Positions 16,462 to 25,425 of a stretch of DNA of 64,000 bases are shown in pieces (the first letter of the stretch is position 1; every line of letters starts with the position of its first letter). Both the position numbers and the translations under genes were made by a program. This stretch comes from Nonomuraea fuscirosea (GTDB taxonomy: Bacteria; Actinomycetota; Actinomycetes; Streptosporangiales; Streptosporangiaceae). The DNA is taken from the NCBI RefSeq assembly GCF_003001935.1, contig NZ_PVNG01000024.1:124001-188000 (forward strand). Direction: 5' to 3'. The notes under the pieces were generated by a model. That model was not told where the DNA came from. It saw only the letters and a program-made list of their open reading frames with translations, and did no database searches.

Positions 16462-17748
16462 TCAGGCCGTGAGGGCCGACAGGCGGTCGATCGCCGCCCG
16501 TTCCGCCTCGTAGATCGCGCTCACCCTGGCGCTCAGCGCGGCGAAGAGCGGACCGGGATCGCCGGCTTCGGCGAGGGAGTCGTTCGCGGCGGCGCGGGCC
16601 GCCCACAGCTCCTCGGCGGCCGGCGCCGCCACCGGCCCGCCCGCCGTTCCGTCCGCCATGACGCTCTCCTTGACGGCGGCCGTCAGCTCCCTGATCCGGG
16701 CGAACTCCGGCACCCGCGCGGGCAGCGCCTCCTCCGCCAGCTCGTGCCAGAGCCCCTGGATCTCCCTGAACCGCGCGGCCGATTCGGCCAGGCCGGGCCG
16801 GTCGAGCAGCGCGGCGGCCTCGTCCAGCGCGTCGGCGAACAGGTCGCGCAGGTTCCCGCCGTCCATGCCGACCGGCTGCGCGCCCTCCCAGATCGACAGC
16901 AGCGCGCCGGCCAGGCCGCGCCGGTCGGCGAAGACCTTGGGCCACGCCTTGGCGTTGCGGGTGTCCACCAGCAGCCGCGCCCACTTGCGCCAGGCCGGCA
17001 GGGAGAAGGAGTCGGACGTGGCGGACAGGTGGGCCACGCAGTCGCGCAGCCCGTCGAGGGCGGCGGCGGCCAGCGTGGCCTCGTCCGGCGGGCCGTCGGG
17101 ACGGAGCACATGCAGGACGTTCCGGTACGAACTCACCCGAGCCCGCGCGGCGTCGAACCGCTCCCGGGGAACGTGGATCGGCGCCCGGCCCCGGTCGTCC
17201 AGGTAGACGCCGTCCTCGTCACGCCGGTAGGCCACCACCGGGTGACCGCCGTACCCGTCGAGCGCGGCGGGCAGGTGCCAGTAGCCCAGATGGTAGCGGT
17301 CGGGCAGCACGATGCAGGGCCGCCCGGCGTCCAGCTCCGTGTCGAGCCTGGTGGCGGCGGCGCGTACGCCGGCGGTGCGGTGCTCCTCGTACGGCACCCC
17401 GAGCCGCCCGAGCGTCTTGGCCATCCAGCGGTCGTGGTACTGCCACTGGTTGCGGAAGCCCAGCACCACGTGGCGGGAGTCGTCGTGGCGGAACTCCCAC
17501 AGGATGTATCCGGCCCCGATGCCGCCGCCCGCCAGGAACACCAGCGGCTCGCTGACGGCGGCCCCCTGGTCGGCCAGCACGGACGCGATGGCGGCGCTGG
17601 ACGGATGCCGTCCGCCCGAGAACCGCCAGCCGCCGTCGGCCGCCACCTCGGCGCGGCCCGCGACGTGCAGGCGGGCCGTCGTGTAACTCTCGCCGGTCTT
17701 GGCCATCCGCGCCCGGACGCGCGCCTTGAGCTGCTTCTTGCTGGTCAT
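16462..17748 (-). CDS. BtrH N-terminal domain / DUF4872 protein
   Basis: 428 residues. After a basic start (TSKKQLKARVRARMAKTGESYTTAR in outline), residues about 45-190 resemble the BtrH N-terminal fold: HPSSAAIASVLADQG, VFLAGGGIGAGYILWEF, RPCIVLPDRYHLGYWHLP and YGGHPVVAYRRDEDGVYLDDRG. This cysteine-protease-like domain is known from BtrH, which transfers an acyl chain from a carrier protein to an aminoglycoside in butirosin biosynthesis. Here the nucleophile Cys position is not obvious near the start (HPSSAA), so a peptidase or acyltransferase role is uncertain. The helical second half fits DUF4872. No biosynthetic genes are adjacent. Confidence 0.75.
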   Translation of the reverse strand: MTSKKQLKARVRARMAKTGESYTTARLHVAGRAEVAADGGWRFSGGRHPSSAAIASVLADQGAAVSEPLVFLAGGGIGAGYILWEFRHDDSRHVVLGFRNQWQYHDRWMAKTLGRLGVPYEEHRTAGVRAAATRLDTELDAGRPCIVLPDRYHLGYWHLPAALDGYGGHPVVAYRRDEDGVYLDDRGRAPIHVPRERFDAARARVSSYRNVLHVLRPDGPPDEATLAAAALDGLRDCVAHLSATSDSFSLPAWRKWARLLVDTRNAKAWPKVFADRRGLAGALLSIWEGAQPVGMDGGNLRDLFADALDEAAALLDRPGLAESAARFREIQGLWHELAEEALPARVPEFARIRELTAAVKESVMADGTAGGPVAAPAAEELWAARAAANDSLAEAGDPGPLFAALSARVSAIYEAERAAIDRLSALTA

Positions 17749-17966
17749 GAACGACTCTTCCCGCGGCCGTCGCCAGGACCCGGCCCACGCCCGCGGCCCG
17801 TGGCGGCCACGAAAGATCGCCGACCGGTCGGAGCGCGGCTCCCGAGGCTCCTCGCGTCCCCTTTGCCTCCGCGCCGGGCGGGCCGCGTGGGAGCCCGCTC
17901 TGGAGGTTCGGCGGGAGAGTGCCGCCGTCCCGTCGGATGCTAGTACAGGACGGCGCGTGCCCGCAC

Positions 17967-18509
17967 CTAGCCCTTGGGGCCGTAGGTCAGGACGACGACG
18001 CCCGAGGTGAACGGGGTCGTCCGCAGCAGCCGGAGGTGGGTGAGGTCGATCAGGCCGCTGAGCAGCCGGTCGCCGCCGCCCGCGAGGACGGGGAACATCC
18101 AGAAGTGGAACTCGTCGACCAGCCCGTGCTCGATGAGGGTGCGGTCGAGCGCGCCGGTGCCGTACTTCAAGATGTTCTGGCCGGGCTGCCGCTTCAGCTC
18201 CGCGACGGCCTCGGCGACGTCGCCCTCGATCAGGTTGCCGTTCCAGGCCTCGGCGCTCTTGAGCGTGGTGGAGGCGACGTACTTCGGCATGCTGTTCATC
18301 TTGTCGGTGTACGCGTCACCGGAGCGGCCCGCCCACGCCTCGGCGAACCCCTCGTACGTCTCCCGGCCCAGCAGCAGCGTGTCCGCCTCGAACAGCAGCT
18401 TCGAGCCGTACTCCTGGTGATCCTCGTCCCAGTAGGGGGCGCCCCAGACGTGCGGGTCGCCGATGACGCCGTCGAGCGTCACGAACGTCGATTCGACGAG
18501 CTTCCTCAT
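17967..18509 (-). CDS. Dihydrofolate-reductase-like (RibD C-terminal domain) protein
   Basis: 180 residues. RKLVESTFVTLDGVIGDPHVW at the start (quoted in part) and the LLGRETYEGFAEAW motif match the RibD-C/DHFR-like reductases common in actinobacteria; these bind NADPH but the substrate is generally unknown. The end, GGDRLLSGLIDLTHLRLL, is the typical last strand region. ATG 18509 has GGAG six bases upstream; the ORF extension above it does not carry family sequence. The serine hydrolase gene ends 76 bp upstream on the same strand. Confidence 0.85.
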   Translation of the reverse strand: MRKLVESTFVTLDGVIGDPHVWGAPYWDEDHQEYGSKLLFEADTLLLGRETYEGFAEAWAGRSGDAYTDKMNSMPKYVASTTLKSAEAWNGNLIEGDVAEAVAELKRQPGQNILKYGTGALDRTLIEHGLVDEFHFWMFPVLAGGGDRLLSGLIDLTHLRLLRTTPFTSGVVVLTYGPKG

Positions 18510-18585
18510 CGCGGTCTCCTTCGTCAGTGCCTCGCTGTCGAGATCACCCTCCCGTACGGCACTTACCGAATCCTTAAGGTGGGGC

Positions 18586-19719
18586 TCAACGGCCTGCGCC
18601 ACCGCTCGTGGGTGCCGCCGCGGTCCGCGCGCGGCAGGCGACGCCCCACGTCAGCGGTTCCATGAGGTCCTCCAGGTTCCACCGCCCTCGCTGGTAGGCG
18701 TGGTTGCTGGCCCAGAAGACCATGACGTCGTCGTCCAGGGATCGCGCGAGGTTCGCCAGCGACCAGGAGTTGCCGCCGTCGTGCCAGGCGATCCGGCCGG
18801 CGTCCGTGTCGGAGATCACCCAGCCGTATCCGTAGGAGTCGTGGGAGTCGGGCACGCGTACCTGCGGGCTGAACATCTTCCGCTTGGCCGTCGCCGACAG
18901 CACGCCGGTGCCGGACAGGGCGCGGTGCCAGCGGAGCAGGTCGCGGGCGGTGGAGAGCATGCCGCCGTTGCCGCGCAGGTTCCAGTACGGGCCGTCCTGC
19001 GCCCACGGGTGGGCGATCGGCCTGCCGTGGGCGGCTCCCCGGTCGTCGTACTCCACCGCGATCCGGGCCGGCTCCCACGTCGGCAGCACGTACCCGGTCC
19101 TGGTCATGCCCGCGGGGGCGAACAGGCGCTCGGCCAGGAAGTTCTCGTAGCCGAGCCCGGAGACCTCCTCGACGATCGCGGCGAGCAGCCCGTAACCCAT
19201 GTTCGAGTAGTGGAACGCCGTGCCGGGAGCCGACTGCGGCTTCGAGGCGAGCGCCCTGGTCAGGAAGTCGTCGCGGGACAGGACGTCGTAGTCGTCGCCG
19301 AGCCCTTCGGCCAGTCCGGCCGTGTGCGTCAGGAGCTGGTGCAGGGTGATCGGCCGTTTGTCCGCGGGAACCTGGCGGAGATGGCGGCCGATCGGGTCGG
19401 TCACGCGCAGCTTGCCCATCATCTCCAGCTTGAGGATCGCGGCCGCGGTGAACTGCTTGGTGATCGACATCACGTCGTACACCGTGTCGCAGCTCGCCCG
19501 GACGCCGGCCGCGCGGTCCGCCAGGCCGAAGCCCTCGCAGTACGCGATCCGGCCGCCGCGGGCGGCCATGACGGTCCCGCTGCCCTCCTTGGGCATGGTG
19601 TCGGCGACGAACACGCCGATCGGGCCCGGGTTCGCCGGGCAGGGAACGTCGCCGTTCCCGCACGCGGTCAGCGCGGTCATGGCGGCGAGGAGCACGCCGC
19701 CCACGCGAAGCCACCTCAT
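18586..19719 (-). CDS. Serine hydrolase lipoprotein (class C beta-lactamase-like)
   Basis: 377 residues. MRWLRVGGVLLAAMTALTAC is a signal peptide with lipobox Cys20, so the enzyme should be membrane-anchored outside the cell. Catalytic motifs of the beta-lactamase/DD-peptidase/esterase EstB family are present: S85-I-T-K88, Y171-S-N173, and HDGG at about 312 in place of the KTG triad. Likely roles are peptidoglycan DD-peptidase or esterase; resistance is not implied. ATG 19719 follows caggaggccga. Upstream gene is divergent (XRE regulator). Confidence 0.87.
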   Translation of the reverse strand: MRWLRVGGVLLAAMTALTACGNGDVPCPANPGPIGVFVADTMPKEGSGTVMAARGGRIAYCEGFGLADRAAGVRASCDTVYDVMSITKQFTAAAILKLEMMGKLRVTDPIGRHLRQVPADKRPITLHQLLTHTAGLAEGLGDDYDVLSRDDFLTRALASKPQSAPGTAFHYSNMGYGLLAAIVEEVSGLGYENFLAERLFAPAGMTRTGYVLPTWEPARIAVEYDDRGAAHGRPIAHPWAQDGPYWNLRGNGGMLSTARDLLRWHRALSGTGVLSATAKRKMFSPQVRVPDSHDSYGYGWVISDTDAGRIAWHDGGNSWSLANLARSLDDDVMVFWASNHAYQRGRWNLEDLMEPLTWGVACRARTAAAPTSGGAGR

Positions 19720-19846
19720 TCGGCCTCCTGAGCGTCGAGGGGGCCACCACCTTGACCACCGGGTCGGGCTCTGATCAACATGTCGAGGTGTCCGAGGTTG
19801 TGCGAGACACCGTACGGCCAGCTCAGAGCATCACCGGAGGATGACC

Positions 19847-20365
19847 ATGACCACCACACCCGCACCGCAACCCCCACCGTCACCAGCCGGGGCCGCCGAT
19901 GCCGTCGCGTTCATGGCCGAGCTGCGGCGGCTGAAGACGTGGGCGGGGCTGAGCTTCCGGCAGCTGGACCGGCGCGCCGCCGCGGCGGGTGACACCCTGC
20001 CCTACTCCACCGCCTCGACCATGCTGGGCAGGGACCGGCTGCCGCGCCCTGAGCTGCTCGTCGCGTTCGTCAAGGCGTGCGGGGTGGAGGGTGACGAGCT
20101 GCGGGTCTGGCAGACCTGCCACGCCGAGATCACCGCGCACCAGGCCGGCCTGTCACGCCCGCCGGCCTCGGACGCCCCTGCTGTCGCCTTCCCGGCCGCG
20201 CTCCCGCCGGCCGCGCGGCGCCCGTTCAGACCCGTGACGGTCATCGCGGCGGCGGCCCTGGTCATCGCGTCGCTGGCCGGAGCCGGCCTCGCCGGTGGAC
20301 TGAGCGACACCTCCGACACCGAGGTGCACGTGCTCGTCGACTCCGCCGGCGGCGCGCTTCATTGA
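19847..20365 (+). CDS. XRE-type helix-turn-helix protein with C-terminal membrane segment
   Basis: 172 residues. Residues about 20-85 form a Cro/CI-type helix-turn-helix (GLSFRQLDRRAAA, PYSTASTMLGRDRLPRPELL, FVKACGV), then a helical piece ending HQAGL, a Pro/Ala linker and one transmembrane helix (about 130-152). This architecture, DNA-binding domain plus single helix, is frequent in actinobacteria and suggests a membrane-tethered regulator. The ATG at 19847 is preferred over 19841 because GGAGG (19836-19840) is then six bases away. Divergent from the serine hydrolase gene, which may be its target. Confidence 0.75.
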   Translation: MTTTPAPQPPPSPAGAADAVAFMAELRRLKTWAGLSFRQLDRRAAAAGDTLPYSTASTMLGRDRLPRPELLVAFVKACGVEGDELRVWQTCHAEITAHQAGLSRPPASDAPAVAFPAALPPAARRPFRPVTVIAAAALVIASLAGAGLAGGLSDTSDTEVHVLVDSAGGALH

Positions 20366-20370
20366 CCCAA

Positions 20371-20408
20371 GTATACGATGTATACATTGACGTGTTTACT
20401 GTGTATAC
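20371..20408. promoter_or_regulatory. Cluster of three GTATAC palindromes upstream of the hydrolase remnant
   Basis: GTATAC occurs at 20371-20376, 20380-20385 and 20403-20408 in an unusually AT-rich 40 bases, with TTGAC-like blocks at 20362 and 20387. The repeated hexamer palindrome suggests a regulator-binding site overlapping a promoter. The regulator is unknown; the upstream XRE protein is the nearest candidate. Confidence 0.45.
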
Positions 20409-20451
20409 GGGGCGCTCCATCCCGGCGGCCGCAGCGGACTGGAGGAGGACA

Positions 20452-20478
20452 CCGTGCGGCGCTCGTGCGAGCGCACGG
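20452..20478 (+). other. Hairpin in the leader of the hydrolase remnant
   Basis: ccgtgc / gcacgg and cgctc / gagcg pair around gtgc, with a small bulge. The gaggagga ribosome site follows at once, so the structure could affect translation. Confidence 0.35.
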
Positions 20479-20493
20479 TGAGGAGGATCTTCG

Positions 20494-21451
20494 ATGGCGT
20501 CCGGCAGTGAGCGGCGGCCCCGGTGGAGACGACGGGCCTGGACCGCGGGCGCGACCGTGCTCCTGATCCTCGTCGCGGCGGCGGGCGCCGGGGCCTGGTA
20601 CGGCAGCGACCAGGGGATCAAGGTCGTCCACTACGGCACGGGCAACACCAGGGTGCTGGCCGTGGAAGGCGATCTGGTGACGCTGGAGCGGACTCCGGAG
20701 ACCGGCAAGCCCGGCACGTACTGGCTGGAGTGGACCGGCGCCTTCTCGATGCTCGGCGACGTCGTCTCCCGCGCTCAGGACCGGGTGACCCGCAAGGTGC
20801 TGCGCGGCCCGGCCCCCTCCGTCGGCACGCCCGGCTACTTCGGCAGCGTTCCGCCCGGCGACCCGGAGGTCGCCTGGGGGATCGGCCACACCGAGATCAT
20901 GGTGCCCACCGAACTCGGGCCCGCGCCGGCCTGGTACGTGCCCGGCGGCATTGACACGTGGGTCGTGGCCGTCCACGGGCAGAGCGGGCGGCGCAAGGCG
21001 GAGCTGAAGATCCTGCCCGTCGTGCACCGGCTCGGGCTGCCCTTCATGGCCATCAGCTATCGCAACGACGAGGGGGCGCCGCCCTCACCCGACGGGCTGC
21101 TGCACCTGAGGGACTCGGAGTGGCGCGACCTCGAGGCCGCCCTGCGCCAGGCGCGGACGATGGGGGCACGACGCTTCATCCTGTACGGCACCTCGATGGG
21201 CGGCCAGATCGCCGGGCAGTTCCTGGCCAGGTCGCCGCTCGCCGGGCTGCCTGCTGATCCACACCGTTCCCGACGCCGACCACGCGCTCCAGGAGGCACG
21301 CGACCTCGTCACCGCCGGCCGCGACCTGGGCTGGCAGATCCAGTTCGAGCCGTTCGCGCAGGGCGGGCACACGGAGGCGTGGAACGTGGACCGCGCCCGT
21401 CACGACCGGCTCGTGCGTGATTTCCTGACCCCGGCCGGGAGCGGCCCGTAG
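20494..21451 (+). pseudogene. Alpha/beta hydrolase with internal deletion and frameshift
   Basis: The start (ATG 20494 behind gaggagga) encodes an N-terminal membrane anchor and an alpha/beta hydrolase up to YGTSMGGQIAGQFLARSPLAG, containing the GxSMG nucleophile elbow. At about 21245 the family sequence jumps to LLIHTVPDADHALQEA in another frame and continues to GGHTEAWNVD, which holds the catalytic His, ending at TAG 21449. Family members carry roughly 60 more residues between these points, including a helix-rich cap and the strand before LLIHT. A deletion with a frame change therefore best explains the gene. The continuous frame-1 reading to 21420 ends in Arg/Pro-rich shadow sequence. Likely nonfunctional. 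Confidence 0.8.
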
Positions 21452-21559
21452 ACCTGCCGGAGCCGGCGGTCGCACGGGATCCGCACGTGACGCGCGCGCC
21501 GAGCCATCAGTGTGATCGGCGAGACTGCGGCGGACTCCACCCGGCGTTGGGCGAGACCC

Positions 21560-22291
21560 TCACTCCTCGGGGCGGCGGGCGAAGAACACGAATTCCCTGC
21601 CCGGCCGGTCGGGAGCGTCCCTGACCTCCTCCAGGACGTATCCGGCTGACGCCAGGTCCGCCTCGACCTCGTCCCGCTCGCGGAAGCGCAGTGTGGAGTC
21701 GGAGGTCAGCACCGCTCCGTCGGAGGCGAACACGCACGTCCACCGGAACGTCACCAGCGGGCCGCTGACGTCGACCAGGTCGAGCCACGACTCCACGACG
21801 CCGGTCCCCGGCACGTCGGTGACCTGGTGTGAATCCTCCCGGTTCCAGTGTTCCCAGGGGCGTCTGGCCGGATCGCGGGTCTCGAACACCAGGTGGCCGC
21901 CCGGCCGCAGTGCCTCCCGGGCTCCGGTCAGCGTGCCGTGCCAGGCGTCCGGCTCGACGACGGCCTGCGCCACGTTCGCCGTCATCGTGGCGAGGTCGGC
22001 CCGCATCGGCGGCAGGGCCGTGGCGTCGCCGTGGATCCAGCGCACGCGGCCGGCGCCCGGCTTGCCCCTGGCGACGTCGAGCGAGGCCGCGGCCGGGTCG
22101 ACGCCGGTCACCTCGATCCCGCGGGCGGCCAGCATCAGCGCGAACGTGCCGGTGCCGCAGCCGATGTCGAGCACGGTACGCGCGCCCAGCTCGGCCGCGA
22201 CGGCCACGTAGACGTCGAGGTCGCTCCTGTCGGGGTCGAGCGGGTCGTACAGGGCGGCCAGCCGGGGATGCTCGAAGATCGCGTCAGCCAT
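21560..22291 (-). CDS. Class I SAM-dependent methyltransferase
   Basis: 243 residues. VLDIGCGTGTFALMLAARG (motif I) and VTGVDPAAASLDVAR (acidic residue binding the SAM ribose) define the Rossmann methyltransferase fold; LRPGGHLVFETRDP is the post-motif strand. It resembles stand-alone small-molecule methyltransferases; the substrate is unknown. ATG 22291 has no Shine-Dalgarno sequence but lies six bases after TAGGTT on the minus strand (22298-22303), suggesting a leaderless transcript. Confidence 0.87.
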   Translation of the reverse strand: MADAIFEHPRLAALYDPLDPDRSDLDVYVAVAAELGARTVLDIGCGTGTFALMLAARGIEVTGVDPAAASLDVARGKPGAGRVRWIHGDATALPPMRADLATMTANVAQAVVEPDAWHGTLTGAREALRPGGHLVFETRDPARRPWEHWNREDSHQVTDVPGTGVVESWLDLVDVSGPLVTFRWTCVFASDGAVLTSDSTLRFRERDEVEADLASAGYVLEEVRDAPDRPGREFVFFARRPEE

Positions 22292-22297
22292 CGGACG

Positions 22298-22303
22298 AAC
22301 CTA
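22298..22303 (-). promoter_or_regulatory. -10 box TAGGTT of a probable leaderless methyltransferase transcript
   Basis: Six bases lie between this TANNNT box and the ATG; no ribosome site is visible. Confidence 0.4.
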
Positions 22304-22433
22304 CCGGCCCGTCGCCTGCCACCTGTGACGGGTCTCCCGGGAATCGGCCCTCCGCCCTCCGCCCGGAAGGATGGCCGTCCGCGACGAGGCAGCCGGTGGA
22401 GGTCCGTCGTGGACGGCGGGCGAGCGCGGCTCG

Positions 22434-23108
22434 TCAGCCGCCTGGGCGGTGCTCGTTCCCCGACACCCAGAGCGCGAGCTGGGTGCGGTCGCGCAGGCCG
22501 AGTTTGCGCAGGCAGCTGGAGATGTGGTTCTTGGCGGTGCCCTCGGTGATGTGCAGCCGCCGGGCGATCTCGCGGTTGGCCGCGCCGGCGGCGACGAGCC
22601 GGGCGATCTCGTACTCGCGCTCGGACAGGCCGCCGGGTGGCCCGTCCGGCTCCGCCGCCGGCGCGGGTGTCTCGCGCAGCGCGCTGACCAGCCGTTCGCC
22701 GGCCACCCCGCCCAGCACGGTCTCGCCGCGCGCCGCCCGCCTGATCGCCGCCACGAGCTCGTCCGGCGGTACGTCCTTGAGCAGGTATCCCTTCGCTCCC
22801 GCCCGCAGGCCGCCGAAGATGTAGTCGTCGTCGTCGAACGTCGTCAGGATCACCGGCGCGACCTCGGGGAACTCGGCCCGCAGCCGGGCGACCAGCTCCA
22901 CGCCGCCCATGCCCGGCATGCGGGCGTCCACGAGCGCGACCTGCGGCCGTTCGCCGTCCGGGATCCGCGCCAGCAGGCTCAGCGCCTCCTCGCCGCCGCC
23001 GGCGGTGGCGGCGATCTCGATGCCCTCCTCGATCTCCAGGAGCTTGCGCAGCCCCTCGCGCATGAGGATGTGATCGTCCACGAGCAGGACACGAACGACG
23101 CCGCCCAT
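22434..23108 (-). CDS. NarL/FixJ-family response regulator
   Basis: 224 residues. Receiver domain about 1-120 with VDDH, phosphoacceptor Asp in LVDARMPGMGG, Thr in ILTTFDDD and Lys in YLLKDVP. The C-terminal LuxR-type helix-turn-helix (about 155-215) reads LSEREYEIARLVAAGAANREI and TEGTAKNHISSCLRKLGL. It activates transcription when phosphorylated by the kinase just upstream. Its ATG overlaps the kinase stop by one base (TGATG), so the two are translationally coupled. Confidence 0.93.
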   Translation of the reverse strand: MGGVVRVLLVDDHILMREGLRKLLEIEEGIEIAATAGGGEEALSLLARIPDGERPQVALVDARMPGMGGVELVARLRAEFPEVAPVILTTFDDDDYIFGGLRAGAKGYLLKDVPPDELVAAIRRAARGETVLGGVAGERLVSALRETPAPAAEPDGPPGGLSEREYEIARLVAAGAANREIARRLHITEGTAKNHISSCLRKLGLRDRTQLALWVSGNEHRPGG

Positions 23109-24406
23109 CAGAGTGGCACCGTCGCCTTGAGGGTGAAGCCCTCGCCCGCGTGGCCGGCGACGTCGAGTGCGCCGCCGACGCCGTGCAGGCGTTCGCGCAG
23201 GCCGCGCAGGCCGAACCCGTTCTCGGTCGCGCCGGGCGCGGCTCCCCTGCCGTCGTCGGTGACGGTCACCTCGACCCGGTCCCGCGTGCAGTCGAGCGCG
23301 ACCTCGATGTGGCGGGCCCGGGAGTGGCGCAGGGCGTTGGTCAGGCCCTCCTGGACGACCCGGTAGCAGACCAGCTCGCGGTTCTCGTCCACGTCGGGCC
23401 AGGTGCCGGTCATGGTGAAGGCGACGCCGGTGTCGTCCGAGCCGAACGACTCGGTCAGGACCCGCAGGGCGGCGGGCCCGTGGAGGCCGTCCATACGCAG
23501 CGGTTTGAGCGCGCGTACCCAGCGGCGGGTGTCGGTCAGCGCCTCCAGCGTCAGCTCGCGCGCCTGGCTCACCTCGTCCCAGGCGGCCTCCGGGCGTACG
23601 GCGCGGTAGCGCTGGGCGTTCTGCAGGCCCACGTTGATGACGGTCAGGTAGTGGCCGACCGAGTCGTGCATGTCCCGCGCCATCCGCGCCCGCTCCTCCG
23701 CCACGGCCAGTTCCCGCGAGCGCGCCGCGTGCCGTTCGAGCTCGGCGTGGGCTTGTCCGAGCTCCCCGTGGGCGCGTTCCAGGTCGGCGTGGGCCTGTTC
23801 GAGGTCGCTGTGGGCTTGTTCGAGGTCGGACAGGAGGCGGCGGGTCTCCTCCGCGCGGCTGTGCGACTGGAACATCGCGATCACGACCAGGAGCAGCACC
23901 AGGCACAGCAGCAGCATGAGCGTGCCGTTGACGGCCGCGCCGACGAGGGTCTGACGCGGGTTGACCGCGCTGATGCCGAAGCCGAGCAGCCCGGCGACGG
24001 CGGTGTAGGTGAGCGCACCGCGCAGGCCGAAGACGACCAGGGCGTTGCCGACCGCCAAGCCCACGATGATCGGGGCGCTGGCCCCGCCGGGCGACAACAG
24101 CGGCAGCGACACGATCAGGAACGCCACGCTCGCCGCCCGGCGTGCCACCGACGCCTCCCTGCGCCAGGGCAGCAGCGGCCACAGAACGGCCGCGAGCAGG
24201 AGTGCCCCGGCCCCCGTCCAGGAGATCACCGCGTACAGCGCGCGGTCGCCCGGCGGCACCTGGTCGATCATCGGCAGGGCGCCGGCCAGGACCACCGCGC
24301 AGATGCCGGCCGCGGCCCAGAACAGGACGCTGAACACGATGGGCGCGCGCCCGTCGGAGAACCCGACCCAGCGCTCCAGCTCCCGCATCGATCTCGGCTG
24401 CCGCAT
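23108..24406 (-). CDS. Sensor histidine kinase (HisKA_3 type)
   Basis: 432 residues. The first half is membrane-embedded, about six helices (residues 20-190). A coiled coil follows, made of near-perfect heptads (DLEQAHS, DLEQAHA, DLERAHG, ELGQAHA). The dimerisation/phosphoacceptor segment ARMARDMHDSVGHYL holds the conserved His, and the ATPase domain has LTNALRHS (N box), VTVTDDGRGA and NGFGLRGLRERL (G boxes). It phosphorylates the downstream NarL-type regulator. The signal is unknown. ATG 24406 lies six bases after TATGCT, and no ribosome site is seen, so I favour a leaderless start there. Confidence 0.87.
   Translation of the reverse strand: MRQPRSMRELERWVGFSDGRAPIVFSVLFWAAAGICAVVLAGALPMIDQVPPGDRALYAVISWTGAGALLLAAVLWPLLPWRREASVARRAASVAFLIVSLPLLSPGGASAPIIVGLAVGNALVVFGLRGALTYTAVAGLLGFGISAVNPRQTLVGAAVNGTLMLLLCLVLLLVVIAMFQSHSRAEETRRLLSDLEQAHSDLEQAHADLERAHGELGQAHAELERHAARSRELAVAEERARMARDMHDSVGHYLTVINVGLQNAQRYRAVRPEAAWDEVSQARELTLEALTDTRRWVRALKPLRMDGLHGPAALRVLTESFGSDDTGVAFTMTGTWPDVDENRELVCYRVVQEGLTNALRHSRARHIEVALDCTRDRVEVTVTDDGRGAAPGATENGFGLRGLRERLHGVGGALDVAGHAGEGFTLKATVPL
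23735..23830 (-). repeat. 21-bp imperfect repeat coding the kinase coiled-coil heptads
   Basis: About four to five copies of a 21-base unit (core gtgggc(c/t)tgttcgaggtc) encode seven-residue blocks of type DLEQAH+1. Confidence 0.7.
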
Positions 24407-24412
24407 AGCCGC

Positions 24413-24418
24413 AGCATA
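24413..24418 (-). promoter_or_regulatory. -10 box TATGCT of a probable leaderless kinase transcript
   Basis: Minus-strand TATGCT is followed by gcggct and ATG 24406. Confidence 0.4.
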
Positions 24419-24573
24419 ATCGCCGCGATCGTGCGGAAAGGAGTGCCGATGGTCATGTTCCGGCGGGTGCCGATCGGCATGGTACGGACGTGACCGGCAG
24501 GTGCCCGATGACGGATGTTCCGCCCTGATCACCGAAACCTACGATCGCAGCACTTCGAGCGATTGGGGACGGT

Positions 24574-25404
24574 ATGAACGTCGGCGGGCAGGCCGGAGGG
24601 TCCGATCAGGAAGGTCGGGACGGGCAGGACCGACGGGACCAGCGGGACGGCCGGGCCTTGGGGGGCGGCCCGGGTCTGTCGGGCGGCCGGGGCCTGTGGG
24701 GCAGCCGGGGCCCGTGGGGCGGGCGGGATTCGCGCGGCGGACGCGACGGACGCGCTCTGTCAGTGGCGCGCATGCCGTGGGCGGGTGTCGTGGTGACCGT
24801 GCTGAGTCTGCTCGCCATGGCCGTCATCGCGTGGGCGCTTTGGGATTCGCTACCGGAGCTGGTGACGACGCAGGAGGCGAGAGGGCGCCGTGGCCGGGTC
24901 CAGGTGCCGCGGATCGTCCTCGCGGGGCTGCTGCCGGCGGCCGTGGTCGCCCTGGCCGTGATCATGGCGGCCGCCTCCGTGGTCGCCGGCCGCCTGCGGG
25001 CCTGGTTGCCGCCCGCGCTCGTCTCCTCGCCACGCGCCCAGGCCGCGTCGACGAACGCCGTCTTCGTGCTGCTGCCGCCGTTCATCACCGTGCTGCACGC
25101 CGGGCTGCTGCTGGAGACGGCCGGTCACCACGTTCCGCTGCCGCAGCTGATCACCGCCGCGTTCGGGCTGCTGATCGCCGGCCTCGGCGGCGTCCTGCCG
25201 CGGCTGCGCCCCGCGCACCCCGACCCCGCCGGGGACCGGGTGCGGCGCGCGGGCGCCGTGGCGATGATGCTGCTGGGCGCAGGCTGCGTGGCCGGCGCCT
25301 TCCTCCTCCCGGCGCTGCCCGTCGCGGTGGCCACGGCATACGCTGGCGGGGGGATCGCCGGGCTGACGATCCTCATCCCGCGGCTGTGGCCGCGCCGCCG
25401 CTGA
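24574..25404 (+). CDS. Polytopic membrane protein, possibly SdpI-like
   Basis: 276 residues. Residues 1 to about 65 are a Gly/Arg/Asp-rich low-complexity region (GGRGLWGSRGPWGGRDSRGG) predicted cytoplasmic. Six hydrophobic segments follow from residue 70. The segment LLIAGLGGVLPRLRPAHPD resembles the helix-loop of SdpI immunity-type proteins, where a similar LPR/K-x-NP signature is found, but the match is weak. Function unknown. ATG 24574 with a gggacgg upstream. It is divergent from the histidine kinase gene (167 bp) and convergent with trkH. Confidence 0.65.
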   Translation: MNVGGQAGGSDQEGRDGQDRRDQRDGRALGGGPGLSGGRGLWGSRGPWGGRDSRGGRDGRALSVARMPWAGVVVTVLSLLAMAVIAWALWDSLPELVTTQEARGRRGRVQVPRIVLAGLLPAAVVALAVIMAAASVVAGRLRAWLPPALVSSPRAQAASTNAVFVLLPPFITVLHAGLLLETAGHHVPLPQLITAAFGLLIAGLGGVLPRLRPAHPDPAGDRVRRAGAVAMMLLGAGCVAGAFLLPALPVAVATAYAGGGIAGLTILIPRLWPRRR

Positions 25405-25425
25405 CCCCGGGCCGGCGGGCGCGGT

